From NCBI GenBank assembly GCA_015056365.1, contig SVGM01000008.1, forward strand, positions 89,434-153,433: DNA of 64,000 nt. Direction: 5' to 3'. The stretch is from Clostridiales bacterium. Lineage in GTDB: Bacteria; Bacillota; Clostridia; Christensenellales; Aristaeellaceae. Below, in pieces: positions 1 through 10,361 of this stretch. How positions within the stretch are numbered: the first letter of the stretch is position 1; each line of letters opens with the position of its first letter. The notes below the pieces were generated by a model. It was not told the origin of the DNA and did not search any database. It saw only the letters and a list, made by a program, of their open reading frames with translations. The position numbers were made by a program, and so were the translations under genes.

Positions 1-2444
1 TACAGCATATCACCGCGACCCAACAGTTTCTCAGCGCCGTTGCGGTCAATGATGGTACGGCTGTCAATGCTGGAAGACACCGCAAACGCGATTCGGGACG
101 GGATATTGGCCTTGATCAGGCCGGTGATCACGTCAACGGTGGGACGCTGCGTAGCAACGATCATATGAATGCCGGCGGCGCGTGCAAGCTGCGCAAGGCG
201 AGTGATGCTTTCTTCCACATCTTTTTTGCATGCCAGCATCAAGTCAGCCAGCTCGTCGATAATGATCACGATTCTGGGCAGCTTGGGCTCGCCGGGCATC
301 AGCTTGGCGTTGTAAGCGGTGAGCTCGCGTACATTCTTGCGCTGCATCTTCTGGTAACGATCCTGCATCTCTGCCACTGCCCAGGCAAGCGCGCCGGCAG
401 CCTTGTGAGGATCGCTCACCACGGGGATCAGCAAATGGGGCACCACATTGTAACACTGCAGCTCAACCACCTTGGGGTCGATCATGATCATCCGCACTTC
501 TTCGGGAGAGGAACGGAACAAAAGGCTGTTGATGATGGTGTTGATACAGACCGATTTACCGCTGCCCGTCTGGCCTGCAATGAGCAAATGGGGCATTTTG
601 GCCAGGTCGCAGATAATGGGCTTGCCGGAGATGTCGTGGCCCAGTCCCACCGCCAGCGTGGAGGTGGCGTTCTGCATTTCAGGGCTCATCAGCACTTCGG
701 CAAAGGTGACGCTCTGCACCTCCTTGTTGGGTACTTCAACACCGAACAGGTTCGTGCCGGGAATCTGGCTCTCGATACGTACGCCGCCGTTGGCAGCCAG
801 ATCAAGGGCGATGTTATCGGAAATGTTCAGGATACGCTTAACATTGATGCCGCTGGAGGTGAGGCCCATGGCAAAGCGGGTAATGGCAGGGCCATGGGTC
901 ACGGACTGCACCTTGGCGGGGATATTGAAGCTTGCCAGCGTCTTTTCCAGTTTGCGGGCGTTTTCTGCATCCTGCTGACGGGTATCCGCCACTTGGTGCT
1001 TCTGCATGTTGAGCAGATCAACCGAAGGATAGGCGTATGGAAGCTTTTCTTCCTCCTCGTCCTCTTCTTCGGAAGTGATCAGAGGCGCAAAGTCGGACGC
1101 GTGGTATTGCGGTTCCTGAGGCACGTCCGGCATCTGATAGACAGTCGCTTCTTTGGCAGGGCTCTCTTCGGGCAGGGGGGCCGGACGGCGGTAGGCGGCG
1201 TCGCTGTCATCCACCAGCGGCTGGAAGGTCTCAAACGTTGCTTCAGCGGGTGCGTCCGGCTGAGGATCTGCAGTTTCTCCGCGAGCCTGCATGCTGTTGG
1301 CAACTTCCAGATTCAGTTCAGCCTTGCGCTGACGAATCGCCTCCAGCCTTGCGGTGGCCTTGCGCTTTTCAGAGGACAGCGGCGTGGTATTGGACACCTT
1401 TTTGTTCATCATGGCGTCGTCGGATGAGTCCTCAACGACCCCCATTTCCCGGGGCGTAAAGGTCATCCTGGTCTGATAAGCCTGTTGCGTTTTGCTCTGT
1501 GTGCCCTGCTTATTCACCTTACGGGTGGCCCAGGTGGGCAGCTGTCCCTGAGGGATGATCATCTCATCATAAAGCTGGGCTTCGGGTTTGGGCGCTTGCA
1601 TAGCGGCATACATGGGCTGCATGCCCATGGCAGCGGCTTGCGCGGCATAGGCTTGTCCATCCCCCATCCCCTGACCCTGCTGCATTTCAGGCTGGGCCTG
1701 TTTGCGTCCGTTTCGCACAAAGGCAGGGCGGTTGAGATTGTTCTGATTCTCAAGTTCCTGCTGCTGTTGCTCCCAGATCTGCTGCTGATACTGCTGCTGG
1801 GCACGGACCTGCGCTTTTTCTTCCTGACGCGCTTTCAGGCTTTCCCGGATGTTCTGGAATGTCTGGAGGAAATCGAAGCGGGTGAACAAAAGCACACAGG
1901 CGATGGTGATCACTACCAGCAGAATTGTCCCCATGACGGGGCCAAGGAAATGTTGCGCAGGCCAGCCGAGCAGCATACCAAGTGCGCCGCCAAGAACGCC
2001 TTGACGGCTGCAAAGGTCATACGCAGCAGCAATTACCTTGCCGTAGCTGTCCGGATTAGGAACCGCGTTGGTTCGGTTATGCTGCACACAGTAGTCAACA
2101 AAGAAACCGCTGTCTCCCACCTTGCTGAGAAGATTCAGCATCGCCAGAATGGACAGAAACATTAGCGTAAAGAGCAGGAAGCCGCGTACGGGCACGCTTC
2201 CTGAGGCAGAAAATGCCACCACAAGGCCACCCCAGACCAGCAAAATGCTCACGCCGATACACAGCGTACCGCCCAGACCATGCATCATCTGCTTGATGCT
2301 GCCGAAGAATGCACCTTCGATCCCGCCGACAACGGCAATCAGCGACAGGATGCCAAGCGCGATGATCATCATGCCAAGGATGGTCATAAACGGCATTTGC
2401 GCTGCTTCGTAATCCTTTTTATTTCCACGCTGTTTTTTTGCCAT
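1..2444 (-). CDS. ftsK: DNA translocase FtsK/SpoIIIE (3' end beyond window)
   Basis: ATP-driven DNA pump that clears chromosome DNA from the closing division or sporulation septum. The gene starts at an ATG at 2444 behind a GAGAGGG/GGGAG purine run, and runs off the left edge, so about 814 codons are visible. Seen: about four N-terminal membrane segments (roughly residues 16-40, 55-75, 81-100, 170-187), a Gln-rich then acidic linker (about 200-480), and the motor domain with Walker [11 protein letters not shown] near residue 620 and Walker B-like [12 protein letters not shown]. The gamma DNA-reading domain lies outside the window. It begins 17 bases after the upstream secreted-protein gene, so the two are probably cotranscribed. 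FtsK and SpoIIIE cannot be told apart here. Confidence 0.95.
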   Translation of the reverse strand, partial: MAKKQRGNKKDYEAAQMPFMTILGMMIIALGILSLIAVVGGIEGAFFGSIKQMMHGLGGTLCIGVSILLVWGGLVVAFSASGSVPVRGFLLFTLMFLSILAMLNLLSKVGDSGFFVDYCVQHNRTNAVPNPDSYGKVIAAAYDLCSRQGVLGGALGMLLGWPAQHFLGPVMGTILLVVITIACVLLFTRFDFLQTFQNIRESLKARQEEKAQVRAQQQYQQQIWEQQQQELENQNNLNRPAFVRNGRKQAQPEMQQGQGMGDGQAYAAQAAAMGMQPMYAAMQAPKPEAQLYDEMIIPQGQLPTWATRKVNKQGTQSKTQQAYQTRMTFTPREMGVVEDSSDDAMMNKKVSNTTPLSSEKRKATARLEAIRQRKAELNLEVANSMQARGETADPQPDAPAEATFETFQPLVDDSDAAYRRPAPLPEESPAKEATVYQMPDVPQEPQYHASDFAPLITSEEEDEEEEKLPYAYPSVDLLNMQKHQVADTRQQDAENARKLEKTLASFNIPAKVQSVTHGPAITRFAMGLTSSGINVKRILNISDNIALDLAANGGVRIESQIPGTNLFGVEVPNKEVQSVTFAEVLMSPEMQNATSTLAVGLGHDISGKPIICDLAKMPHLLIAGQTGSGKSVCINTIINSLLFRSSPEEVRMIMIDPKVVELQCYNVVPHLLIPVVSDPHKAAGALAWAVAEMQDRYQKMQRKNVRELTAYNAKLMPGEPKLPRIVIIIDELADLMLACKKDVEESITRLAQLARAAGIHMIVATQRPTVDVITGLIKANIPSRIAFAVSSSIDSRTIIDRNGAEKLLGRGDML

Positions 2445-2461
2445 GCTCCCTATCCCTCTCA

Positions 2462-3637
2462 TCAATTCATTCGTTCAAGCTGAACAGCCACCAGTACGCC
2501 GCTTTCATCTGCATACAAACGCAGGGTACTGCCTCGGCGATACAGATCACAGGTGCCGGTGGGCAGATTGTAGTCGTAGGCCATATTTTCGGTAAGCAGG
2601 ATCACATCGTCCGGCTCACCAAGCAACTTCTGCCAATCGTCTCGCTGGCTTTGGCCGATCTTCAGCCCGCAAAAAGCACCACGACGAAGCTGGATCCCCT
2701 GGAGCATTGAATGCTCGTAACCGCTCTGCATGGAATCCGAAATTAGCAGTATGTTGCGGAACATGGGATGTTCCATCACAAAATAACGGCCGCCGGGGAA
2801 CTCATCGGGTGTGCGTTTCAGACCATAAGCATCCACAATGCCGGTCATGTTGTCGCCCAAGGAAATCGGCAACTGCTCAATTTTTCCGTTGCTCAGCGCT
2901 TCCTCAATGGCAGTCTTTTGCTCAGCGGCGGTCATTTCCGGGGGAAGGATCGAGAGCCGGACGGGCAGGCTGCCCTCGTCACTGCGCAAATAGGCAGCCA
3001 GCTCCGTATAGTCAAACCGGCACGCGCCCGCCTTGCCGCTCAGAGTTGCAAACTGCTCTGCGGCGTAGTAAAACGTAATACCATACGCATCCAGCGTAAA
3101 GCGATCCACAGGCAGGGGCAGAAGAACGCCGCTGTCGGTATACTCGCTAATCTCCTCGCCCAGCGTGCGCACCGCCTCCTCTTCCATCCAGGCCTGCGCC
3201 TCTGCCACGTCCGTAAAAAGATCCGCCGCGGTGACCCGCTTGCCGGTTGTCAGATCATAGGTAAGGGCCGTGTTGATCTGCCCCTTTCGCCCGTTGGGCA
3301 TCTTGCCGTCAGCGCTGATCACAAATGAGGCAACATCGCCTGTGATATATTCCTCATAGGAGACAACCAGTCCCCACGGGCTTTTGTCAGCAAGAGTTGT
3401 GAACGTAACCATGTGGGCCGCCAGATTGGCGGACAAGAAAAGATCGTCGTTGATCGCCTTCTGGATCTCAGGATCCGCAAGCCCGCTCAGTTGCGGATAG
3501 GACAGGCGATTGGTTCCCTTCTCCATGGTGATGCTATCGACTTTGGGGACAACGGCATGCGTTTGTGCCCTAGCGCAAGGTATCAGCCCAAGAAAAAGAA
3601 AAAACGCGATGATCCCGGACAAGCATTTGTTTCGCAT
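2462..3637 (-). CDS. secreted DUF3298/DUF4163-like protein
   Basis: A predicted exported protein of 391 residues. The ATG at 3637 follows AAAGGAG by 8 bases. Residues 1-25 form a signal peptide (basic MRNKC start, hydrophobic FFLFLGLIP core, likely cut after CARA). The middle part (about 30-230) resembles the DUF4163/DUF3298 fold of the RsiV ectodomain family, with a [16 protein letters not shown] segment typical of DUF3298. The C-terminal third ([19 protein letters not shown]) is not recognised. No transmembrane anchor follows the signal, so it is probably secreted or cell-wall associated. Its function is unknown; an anti-sigma role is not supported because no cytoplasmic domain exists. Confidence 0.75.
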   Translation of the reverse strand: MRNKCLSGIIAFFLFLGLIPCARAQTHAVVPKVDSITMEKGTNRLSYPQLSGLADPEIQKAINDDLFLSANLAAHMVTFTTLADKSPWGLVVSYEEYITGDVASFVISADGKMPNGRKGQINTALTYDLTTGKRVTAADLFTDVAEAQAWMEEEAVRTLGEEISEYTDSGVLLPLPVDRFTLDAYGITFYYAAEQFATLSGKAGACRFDYTELAAYLRSDEGSLPVRLSILPPEMTAAEQKTAIEEALSNGKIEQLPISLGDNMTGIVDAYGLKRTPDEFPGGRYFVMEHPMFRNILLISDSMQSGYEHSMLQGIQLRRGAFCGLKIGQSQRDDWQKLLGEPDDVILLTENMAYDYNLPTGTCDLYRRGSTLRLYADESGVLVAVQLERMN

Positions 3638-3672
3638 ACCGTACACTCCTTTTGCAGAATTGTTCCCTAATT

Positions 3673-3701
3673 ATCATACATCAAAAATTTTTTCGTTGCA
3701 A
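3673..3701 (-). promoter_or_regulatory. promoter of secreted DUF3298-like gene
   Basis: On the minus strand: TTGCAA, a 17-base spacer, TATGAT (extended to TATGATAAT). It lies about 36 bases upstream of the start codon and fits a vegetative sigma-A promoter. Confidence 0.6.
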
Positions 3702-3743
3702 TATTGTAACAGGTTTCTTTTGAGGAATTGTTTGTCAGCCCAA

Positions 3744-4343
3744 TCAGCTCTTTTCCACAGTCCCAAGCGGTGTGCCTGTCATCGGCTGCAACTGTACGCC
3801 ACAAAGGGCTGAAGTGATCGTTTTGGGAATCTGCGTAAAATCCGCGACCAGCGAACGCGGCTTTTGCAGCGCATTATCCTGACGAAAAGGTACCAGATAT
3901 ACATTGCGCCAGGTCATGAGCCTGCCGATGTTCTGGGCGGCGGCTCCCAGGGCGTCATTGGTGGACACAGCCAGTACCAGGGGCCGGTCATTGCGCAGAT
4001 GACTTTTGGCCCCCAGAAGCGCCGGTGTATCAAAGATACCGTTGACCAACTTGGCTAGGCTGTTGCCGGTGGCAGGAGCGATCATGTAAAGATCCGTCAT
4101 CTTCTTGGGACCGATGGGCTCAGCTTCCTGCAAAGTGGTGATGGGCGCTCTGCCTGTGATTTCCTGAATACGCTCGTGAAGGTGTTTGGCTGTCATAAAG
4201 CGCGTATCCAGCTGTGAAGCATGATAGGAAAGCACTGGCAACACTTCATAATCCCTCTGCACCAACTCCTCCATTTGTTTCAGTGCCGCTTCAAAAGTAC
4301 AAAAGGAGCCTGTCATTGCAAAACCGATGGTCGTTTTTTTCAT
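3744..4343 (-). CDS. spoVFB: dipicolinate synthase subunit B
   Basis: Flavoprotein-like subunit of dipicolinate synthase, which makes dipicolinic acid from dihydrodipicolinate in the mother cell for loading into the spore core. The 199-residue length matches the family. Visible marks include the N-terminal GFAMTGSFCTFEAALKQM segment and MIAPATGNSLAKLVNGI, the PATGNS motif shared with the flavoprotein/CoaC fold. Its ATG overlaps the spoVFA stop by four bases (ATGA), and a GGAGGG site lies inside the end of spoVFA, so the two are translationally coupled. It indicates an endospore former. Confidence 0.95.
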   Translation of the reverse strand: MKKTTIGFAMTGSFCTFEAALKQMEELVQRDYEVLPVLSYHASQLDTRFMTAKHLHERIQEITGRAPITTLQEAEPIGPKKMTDLYMIAPATGNSLAKLVNGIFDTPALLGAKSHLRNDRPLVLAVSTNDALGAAAQNIGRLMTWRNVYLVPFRQDNALQKPRSLVADFTQIPKTITSALCGVQLQPMTGTPLGTVEKS

Positions 4344-5185
4344 AAGGATCCCTCCATCATCAATCGCATACTGGCATCTTTCAGAGCGCGGGCTGCGGAC
4401 AGCGGAGCATAGCGCGAAGGCAGAGATGGCAGGACCGTTGCAGACAGATTCATCTTTGCTGCTGCAGAAAGATCCATACCATATGGTGGGCTGGCCAGTT
4501 CCAGTAGAAGCACGTCAGCGGAGAACCTGCCCAGCAGCGCTTCGTCCAAAAGAACAGCTGGCACTGTATTTAGCACCGCATCCACACGGGGCGCCAATTG
4601 ATCGATCCAACCGATGTCGAAGGCTTGCATACCATCCGAAACCGCCTGCATACGTTGCTTCTCCCGCCGGGCAACGACCCATACCTCCGTATGGAATGCT
4701 TTCAGGATTCGGGCGATGGCACGCCCAAAAAGACCGTAACCAAGTACCAGAACCGTCTCCTCGTCCAGCATGCACCGAGAACGCTTCATCAGCTCATACA
4801 CGGCTGCTTCTGCTGATATGTCTGCATTGCGCTGGGCAAAGATCGGATCATCCATGTAATGTCTGAGCACGAACGGTTTGCTGCTGGAGGTCATCTCCGT
4901 GATGTAGGCGTCAAGTCCTTTGCCTGCCAACACCGGAATCCCGGGTTTTGCCCTCTCCAATACCCACCGGGGTGAAATGACTTCGTCATTCATGGTGGGA
5001 ACCCGATCCTCTTTGACGGCAAAGGGATAAGGAAACAACAGCGCATCCGCCTGGCTGATCCGTTCCTCTCCCCCATCGCCTTTGTCTGTGCCCAGCTCAT
5101 TGACAGTGTACCCTTCATTGGTCAGCAGCTTCGTCAGCATACGCATCCGCTGGTCTCCGCCAATCACCATCAGGTTTCGAATCAA
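4340..5185 (-). CDS. spoVFA: dipicolinate synthase subunit A
   Basis: NAD(P)-binding subunit of dipicolinate synthase, working with SpoVFB during late sporulation. The protein is 281 residues with an N-terminal domain starting LMVIGGDQRM and a Rossmann segment VLGYGLFGRAIARIL near residue 147. The best start is a TTG at 5185, nine bases after GGAGG. The in-frame ATG at 5170 is 24 bases from that site and so is less likely; the nearer ATG in the leader is out of frame. A CAC-N15-GCATAGGATG element about 35 bases upstream is a candidate sporulation promoter. Confidence 0.93.
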   Translation of the reverse strand: MIRNLMVIGGDQRMRMLTKLLTNEGYTVNELGTDKGDGGEERISQADALLFPYPFAVKEDRVPTMNDEVISPRWVLERAKPGIPVLAGKGLDAYITEMTSSSKPFVLRHYMDDPIFAQRNADISAEAAVYELMKRSRCMLDEETVLVLGYGLFGRAIARILKAFHTEVWVVARREKQRMQAVSDGMQAFDIGWIDQLAPRVDAVLNTVPAVLLDEALLGRFSADVLLLELASPPYGMDLSAAAKMNLSATVLPSLPSRYAPLSAARALKDASMRLMMEGSL

Positions 5186-5218
5186 AAAACATCGCCTCCT
5201 GCCAAGATGCTACTGCAG

Positions 5219-5246
5219 CATCCTATGCAGAAGGCGACGATGGGTG
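5219..5246 (-). promoter_or_regulatory. candidate sporulation-type promoter of spoVFA-spoVFB
   Basis: On the minus strand the gap reads CAC, 15 bases, then GCATAGGATG, 34-43 bases before the spoVFA start. The same CAC-N15-GCATAGGATG arrangement occurs before murA, and the second half recurs before the YkvI-like gene at 8655. Mother-cell sigma factors recognise -10 elements beginning CATA and short -35 elements, so sigma-K or sigma-E control is inferred. No vegetative promoter was seen in this gap. Confidence 0.5.
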
Positions 5247-5264
5247 CGTTATAGGGAAGGCCGA

Positions 5265-7523
5265 TCAGAAGCGGTGGATTGCCGTTTTTTCAAGCGTCAG
5301 CTTTTCACCGCACAGGCTGAGCTCCATAGGCTCGCCGGAGAGCAGCTCCACCTTTGCTTCGTCCTTGTCCACTTCCAGACGCAGCACGCGGCCACGATAG
5401 TTGAACTGGAAGCCGTAACCCTGCCAAGCTTCGGGAAGGAAAGGATTGAGCACAAGACCATTAACGGTACGCATACCGGCAAAGCCGTGAGCCATGGCCA
5501 GCCAGCTTCCGGCCATGCTGGTGATATGCAGTCCATCTTCGGTGTCGTTGTTGATGTTGTCCAGATCCAGACGCGCGGTACGCTGGTACATCTCCACCGC
5601 TTTCTCATGATAGCCCAGCTGTGCAGCCAGAATGCTGTGAACACAGGGTGACAGGCTGCTTTCGTGAACCGTCATTGGCTCGTAGAAGTCAAAGTTGCGC
5701 TTGATCTGCTCGGGGGTATAGAGATGATTGAGGAAATAGAGACCCTGCAAAACGTCTGCTTGCTTGATGAAGCAGCTGCGCAGGATATGATCCCAGGACC
5801 AGTGCTGGTTGATGGGACGCTGATCCTTGGGCAAATCGGCAGCGGACATCAATTCCTTGTCAAGGAAGGTATCGTGCTGCACAAAGATGCCAAGTTCTTC
5901 ATCGGTGGGATAGTACATCCGGGCCACCACGTCCCGCATATGCGCGATCTGATCGGCGGTGACGCCCAGCTTTTCGCGGCGTTCCGGAGAAACACGCTCC
6001 GCCCAGTCGCAGAAGTATTCAATACTCCAGGCAGCGATCCGGTTGGTGTACCAGTTGTTGTTTACGTTGTTCTCATATTCATTGGGGCCGGTGACGCCAT
6101 GAATCATATACTGACCCTTGCGGGTGGAAAAATGAGCGCGGGCCGTATAGAAGCGGGCAATGCCGTAGAGTACGTCCAAGCCTTCATTGCGAATGTATTC
6201 CTCATCACCGGTATAGGTGGTGTAATTGAAAATAGCGTGAGCAATGGCGCCGTTGCGATGGATCTCCTCAAAGGTGATCTCCCATTCATTGTGGCACTCA
6301 ATGCCGGTAAAGGTCACCATGGGATACAGTGCGCCATCCAAGCCCTGCTGTTTGGCGTTAAAATATGCACCGTCCAGCTGCAGATAACGGTACATCAGCA
6401 GCTGCTTGGCCACATCCTGACCAGCCACTGCCATGTACACAGACAGACAGTAGGCTTCGGTATCCCAGTAGGTAGCGCCGCCGTATTTCTCGCCGGTGAA
6501 GCCCTTGGGACCGATATTCAAACGGGCATCGTCACCGGAATAGGTGCTGAGCAGCTGGAACAGATTGAAACGGATGCCCTGCTGCGCGGCGTCGTCGCCC
6601 TTGACGGTCACATCGCAGGTGGACCAGCGCTGCTTCCAGGTATCGGCGTGTGCCTTGCGAAGCTCTGCATAACCAATCTCACGGGCACGTGAAGCGGCCT
6701 TGAGCGCCATGGTGATGATCAGGTTGTCCTCCCAATCACGGTCAGTAAAGCACAGGACAAATTTCTCCATCGTCACGGTTTCGCCGGCGGGAACCATGCC
6801 GCCATAAACCTTTTCTACATATCCTTCGTCCAGCTTCCGATCCATCATCTCCAGCCCGTCCGCCCAGCAGCTCATGGCAGCAGCGACGGTGAAACGAGGC
6901 GCATCAAAGGGATTGGGCTTGGTACGCGTCAACAGCGCCAGCGCGTCTTCGGTGCCCTCCTCCTGCAGCATCTCCCAGAAAGTCTCATCGTAGTTGCTGT
7001 CCAGGTTCTTCACGTTGGCGTCCAGATAAGGCCGCATAACCACCTTGGCATCGCATTCCGGGGTGATGGAATAAGAAATCGCAAGAAGTTCCTTCTGAGC
7101 AAGGGAAACAAAGCGCTCGGCTTCCACGTTGATCTTGCCTTCGGGGGTCCAGACAGAAAAACGGCGCACAAAGATACCCGTCTGCATGTCCAGCTCACGG
7201 TAAAAAGAAAGCACGTCCGCTTTGGCCAGATCCAGCGGCTTATCATTGACCTCGATATGGATACCGTTCATCCGCACACAGTTGATGGCCTTGCCGAAAT
7301 ACTGCGGATAGCCGTTCTTCCACCAACCCACGCGTGTTTTGTCAGGAAACCACACGCCGCCGATATACGTGCCCAGATGAGTATCACCACTGTAATCCTC
7401 TTCGAAATTGCCGCGCATGCCCATATAGCCGTTGCCAGTAGAAGTAAGGCTTTCAGAAAGGCGCATACGGGATTGATCAAGCTCCGTCTCCACTACTTTC
7501 CAAGGATGAATCTGATAGCCCAT
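5265..7523 (-). CDS. GH65 glycoside phosphorylase, probably maltose phosphorylase
   Basis: Cytoplasmic inverting phosphorylase of family GH65, 752 residues, splitting a glucose disaccharide with phosphate to beta-glucose 1-phosphate and glucose. Start ATG at 7523 follows AAGGGGA. Seen: the GPNEYENNVNNN motif with general-acid Glu482, HITSMAGSW near residue 650 (phosphate site), and CHNEWEITFEEIHRN, where His411-Asn412-Glu413 falls in the acceptor-specificity loop. That loop resembles maltose phosphorylases (recalled from the family) rather than trehalose or kojibiose enzymes; substrate is therefore an inference. No beta-phosphoglucomutase or transporter gene lies beside it. It has its own promoter with an operator-like palindrome. 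Confidence 0.88.
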   Translation of the reverse strand: MGYQIHPWKVVETELDQSRMRLSESLTSTGNGYMGMRGNFEEDYSGDTHLGTYIGGVWFPDKTRVGWWKNGYPQYFGKAINCVRMNGIHIEVNDKPLDLAKADVLSFYRELDMQTGIFVRRFSVWTPEGKINVEAERFVSLAQKELLAISYSITPECDAKVVMRPYLDANVKNLDSNYDETFWEMLQEEGTEDALALLTRTKPNPFDAPRFTVAAAMSCWADGLEMMDRKLDEGYVEKVYGGMVPAGETVTMEKFVLCFTDRDWEDNLIITMALKAASRAREIGYAELRKAHADTWKQRWSTCDVTVKGDDAAQQGIRFNLFQLLSTYSGDDARLNIGPKGFTGEKYGGATYWDTEAYCLSVYMAVAGQDVAKQLLMYRYLQLDGAYFNAKQQGLDGALYPMVTFTGIECHNEWEITFEEIHRNGAIAHAIFNYTTYTGDEEYIRNEGLDVLYGIARFYTARAHFSTRKGQYMIHGVTGPNEYENNVNNNWYTNRIAAWSIEYFCDWAERVSPERREKLGVTADQIAHMRDVVARMYYPTDEELGIFVQHDTFLDKELMSAADLPKDQRPINQHWSWDHILRSCFIKQADVLQGLYFLNHLYTPEQIKRNFDFYEPMTVHESSLSPCVHSILAAQLGYHEKAVEMYQRTARLDLDNINNDTEDGLHITSMAGSWLAMAHGFAGMRTVNGLVLNPFLPEAWQGYGFQFNYRGRVLRLEVDKDEAKVELLSGEPMELSLCGEKLTLEKTAIHRF

Positions 7524-7558
7524 CGTCGGTTCCCCTTTCGCAGTGCAATCGTTTGTTT

Positions 7559-7576
7559 TCAAGTAATGGTACTTGA
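7559..7576 (-). promoter_or_regulatory. operator-like palindrome at GH65 promoter
   Basis: TCAAGTA-ATGG-TACTTGA, a perfect 7-base inverted repeat with a 4-base centre, covers the -10 hexamer of the GH65 promoter. Its position suggests repression by a dimeric regulator (inference); no regulator gene is adjacent. Confidence 0.5.
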
Positions 7577-7594
7577 TTGGATCGTGCTTGTCAA
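7566..7594 (-). promoter_or_regulatory. promoter of GH65 phosphorylase gene
   Basis: Minus strand TTGACA, 17-base spacer, TACCAT. It is about 43 bases before the ATG at 7523 and lies between the YkvI-like stop codon and this gene. Confidence 0.6.
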
Positions 7595-7601
7595 GTGCAA
7601 T

Positions 7602-8630
7602 TTATGCTGCAGCTGACCTTGCTTTCTTTCGACAACTGACCGCAAGCGGAGCAAATACCAGCAGACCGCAGCCGATCCCTACCGGCGTATAGAGGCCGTC
7701 CACGATTCCTTCAAAGCCAACGATTGAAATTGCAGGAGGCAACAAAAACGTCAAAAGCATCGCCCTGCCACTGGACATGTACGCTTCAAGACCCGTTCTG
7801 AATGCATACAGAACCGCCACAAGGGTGGTCAGAATGGCTGCATACATCAGTAGTACACTGGCAATATAACCGACCTTGCCGAAACGGGCAAGCAATACGA
7901 CCATGGGAAAGGTGGCATTGCTTAATTCAGGATGTTTCAGATACAGGTAGTTGCTCAAAAAGAGCAATCCGGTCATCAACAGTCCAAACAGCACAGCAGA
8001 TCGGCCGGCGCTTCGCAAAGAACATTCTCCCCAGCGGCAGAGTAAACCGATCGCAATCGCCATGTTCAGCGCAGCATACGCTGCTGCACGTACGCTTCCT
8101 TGGATCAGTTCAGGCAGCGCTGGCGTTGTCAGCGAAACAGCGACGGCATCGTTCCCATCGAAAACCAGCACGGCCAATACCGCCAGCACAAACTGTGCGC
8201 TTAATACGCTGCTGATAATACAGAGCGGGCGCAGGTTGGCAAAGCCTAAGATCACGGCCAATATCAGTGTCCCCAGTACTCCGGCAGTATATGCCCATTC
8301 CGAAGCCCATAACAGCTGCGTCATATGCCCCGCAGCTGAGATCATCGATCCCCCCATCACTGCCTGCAAAAGCAAAACACAGCCCTGTGCGGCGCTTCTG
8401 ACTGCCGGGCTTGCGTGAGTATACATCAAGCACCACTGGTCCGTTCCACAGGAACTGCGTAAGCACAGCAAACAAAAGAACACCATCAGCGAAACCGAAC
8501 AAAGAATCAGCAACCAGGAAAAGGCACCATAGCCGGAAAAAAAGCTGACGATCTCCCTACCTGACGCAAACCCGGCGCCAATCACAGCACCCAGATATGC
8601 AAACGCCCGCTGTATATCAGATGTTTTCAT
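7602..8630 (-). CDS. YkvI-family multipass membrane protein
   Basis: A 342-residue integral membrane protein with about ten hydrophobic segments. The start ATG at 8630 follows AGGAGGG by six bases. The opening AFAYLGAVIGAGFASGREI is characteristic of the YkvI group within the amino-acid/sodium-symporter superfamily, in which a Gly-rich broken first helix binds substrate. The transported substrate is unknown. A GCATAGGATT element 25-34 bases upstream matches the element before spoVFA and murA, which would place it among sporulation-controlled genes (inference). Confidence 0.8.
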   Translation of the reverse strand: MKTSDIQRAFAYLGAVIGAGFASGREIVSFFSGYGAFSWLLILCSVSLMVFFCLLCLRSSCGTDQWCLMYTHASPAVRSAAQGCVLLLQAVMGGSMISAAGHMTQLLWASEWAYTAGVLGTLILAVILGFANLRPLCIISSVLSAQFVLAVLAVLVFDGNDAVAVSLTTPALPELIQGSVRAAAYAALNMAIAIGLLCRWGECSLRSAGRSAVLFGLLMTGLLFLSNYLYLKHPELSNATFPMVVLLARFGKVGYIASVLLMYAAILTTLVAVLYAFRTGLEAYMSSGRAMLLTFLLPPAISIVGFEGIVDGLYTPVGIGCGLLVFAPLAVSCRKKARSAAA

Positions 8631-8654
8631 TCTGATCCCTCCTGTTTGCAGAGG

Positions 8655-8664
8655 AATCCTATGC
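8655..8664 (-). promoter_or_regulatory. GCATAGGAT element before YkvI-like gene
   Basis: Minus strand GCATAGGATT, the third copy of the element also found at 5219 and 13962. The CAC found 15 bases further upstream at the other two sites is not conserved here (CTA instead), so this copy is weaker. Confidence 0.4.
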
Positions 8665-8720
8665 AAAAAAGCAGCAAAATAGACGTTTACAGCACAGTGG
8701 CAGCATTTGCGTACAAAGGA

Positions 8721-8747
8721 AAACGCCCTTCATCATGAAGGGCGTTT
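8721..8747 (-). terminator. intrinsic terminator of the dcw cluster after ftsZ
   Basis: A perfect 10-base or longer GC-rich stem (AACGCCCTTC / GAAGGGCGTT) with a short loop, followed on the minus strand by TTTTCCTTT. It is 12 bases after the ftsZ stop codon. Confidence 0.8.
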
Positions 8748-8758
8748 GAAGGAATTCT

Positions 8759-10312
8759 TTATTTGCGGGTGGGTCTTCTCAGGAAGGCGGGCACACCCAG
8801 TTCGTCTCTCTCAACAGAGGCAACAGGTGCGGGCTCAACCGGCTGCTCTGCAACGGGCTGACTCATATTCGCAGCAGGTTGGGCCGCTTCGGGCTGCTGC
8901 ATAGGCGGCATAGCGGGCTGATACTGCTGACCAAACTCCATCTGCTGCACTGCCTGAGGCTGCTGAACAGCATTAAACTGCACGCTCTGCTGAGGCTGCA
9001 TGGCAAAATCCATCTGTCCATAGGGCTGCTGAGGCTGATAGCCCTGCTGGTAGCCCTGCTGCTGATACACAGGCATACCCTGCTGCATCATCGACGGCAT
9101 GGAGGCAGGCGTAGAAATGGTGCTGCCGCCCATATAGCCGCCGAAATCGGCGGGAGCCACCTCATCTTCCATGGGCATATTGAAGCTCATGTCCTCGTAG
9201 GAGGTGGAGGGATAATCCTGCTGGATCAGCGGAGTACCGGAAAGGCCGGAACCATAGGTGTTGCGGGTATCAGAACCGCCGAAAGAACGAGTCCAGTCAC
9301 GGGGAGAACCAATGGAAGGGCTGGCCTTCTTGGGCTCCTCCCGCTTGGGGAATGGCGTCTTTTCAAAACCGGTAGCAATGACGGTAATGCGGACTTCGTC
9401 TTCTAAGGTATCGTCAATACCAGCACCGAAGATGATGTTGGCTTCGCTGTCTGCGGCCTGCATCACCAGATTGGCAGCTTCGTTGATATCAATGATGCTC
9501 ATGTCTTCGCCGCCGGTGATATTGATCAGCACCGCGCGGGCGCCATCGATGTTAGTTTCCAGAAGCGGGCTCTGGATCGCATTCTTGGCGGCGTCCACCA
9601 TGCGGGTCTCGCCCTTGCCAATGCCGATGCCCATATGTGCCAGGCCGCCGCTTTCCATAACGGTTTTCACGTCGGCAAAGTCCAAGTTGATCAGCGCAGG
9701 CACAGCGATCAGATCACTGATGCCCTGGATGCCCTGGCGAAGCACGTCGTCAGCGATGCGGAAGGCTTCCAGCATCGTGGTGCCCTTATTAACCACAGCC
9801 AGCAGACGGTCGTTGGGAATCACAACCAGCGTATCTACGCGCTGTTTCAGATCCATAACGCCCATTTCGGCATTCTTCATGCGCTGCTTGCCTTCGAACT
9901 GGAAAGGCTTGGTGACCACAGCGATGGTCAGGCAATTCATGTCACGGGCGATCTCCGCTACGATCGGCGCAGCGCCGGTACCGGTGCCGCCGCCCATACC
10001 TGCGGTAACAAAAACCAGATCAGCGCCCTTGATCGCCTGCGCAATTTCTTCGCGGCTCTCTTCGGCAGCGCGGCGGCCCACGTCAGGCACAGCGCCTGCG
10101 CCCAGGCCTTTGGTCAGCTTTTCGCCAATCTGAATGGTCGTGCTGGCCTTGCTCATGGCAAGCGCCTGGCGATCGGTATTGATAGCGATGAATTCTACGC
10201 CCTTCAGGCCTGCATCCACCATACGGTTGACGGCGTTGTTTCCGGCGCCGCCACAGCCGATTACTTTAATCGTAGCAAAGCTCTGCTGATCCTCAATCTG
10301 AAATTCCAGCAT
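8759..10312 (-). CDS. ftsZ: cell division protein FtsZ
   Basis: Tubulin-like GTPase that forms the Z-ring. The start ATG at 10312 follows AGGGGGAT. The N-terminal GTPase core carries [15 protein letters not shown], the tubulin signature [12 protein letters not shown] near residue 105, and NLDFADV. After about residue 330 comes a long Gln/Pro/Met-rich linker of roughly 170 residues with repeated QQ and YQQQGYQ stretches. The end, [15 protein letters not shown], is the conserved C-terminal peptide that binds FtsA and other partners. At 517 residues it is well above the usual 350-400 because of the linker. It is the last gene of the dcw cluster. Confidence 0.98.
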   Translation of the reverse strand: MLEFQIEDQQSFATIKVIGCGGAGNNAVNRMVDAGLKGVEFIAINTDRQALAMSKASTTIQIGEKLTKGLGAGAVPDVGRRAAEESREEIAQAIKGADLVFVTAGMGGGTGTGAAPIVAEIARDMNCLTIAVVTKPFQFEGKQRMKNAEMGVMDLKQRVDTLVVIPNDRLLAVVNKGTTMLEAFRIADDVLRQGIQGISDLIAVPALINLDFADVKTVMESGGLAHMGIGIGKGETRMVDAAKNAIQSPLLETNIDGARAVLINITGGEDMSIIDINEAANLVMQAADSEANIIFGAGIDDTLEDEVRITVIATGFEKTPFPKREEPKKASPSIGSPRDWTRSFGGSDTRNTYGSGLSGTPLIQQDYPSTSYEDMSFNMPMEDEVAPADFGGYMGGSTISTPASMPSMMQQGMPVYQQQGYQQGYQPQQPYGQMDFAMQPQQSVQFNAVQQPQAVQQMEFGQQYQPAMPPMQQPEAAQPAANMSQPVAEQPVEPAPVASVERDELGVPAFLRRPTRK

Positions 10313-10361
10313 GGTTATCCCCCTTGTCTTTGTTACAGCTGTACTTCCGGTAGTTCCGCCA

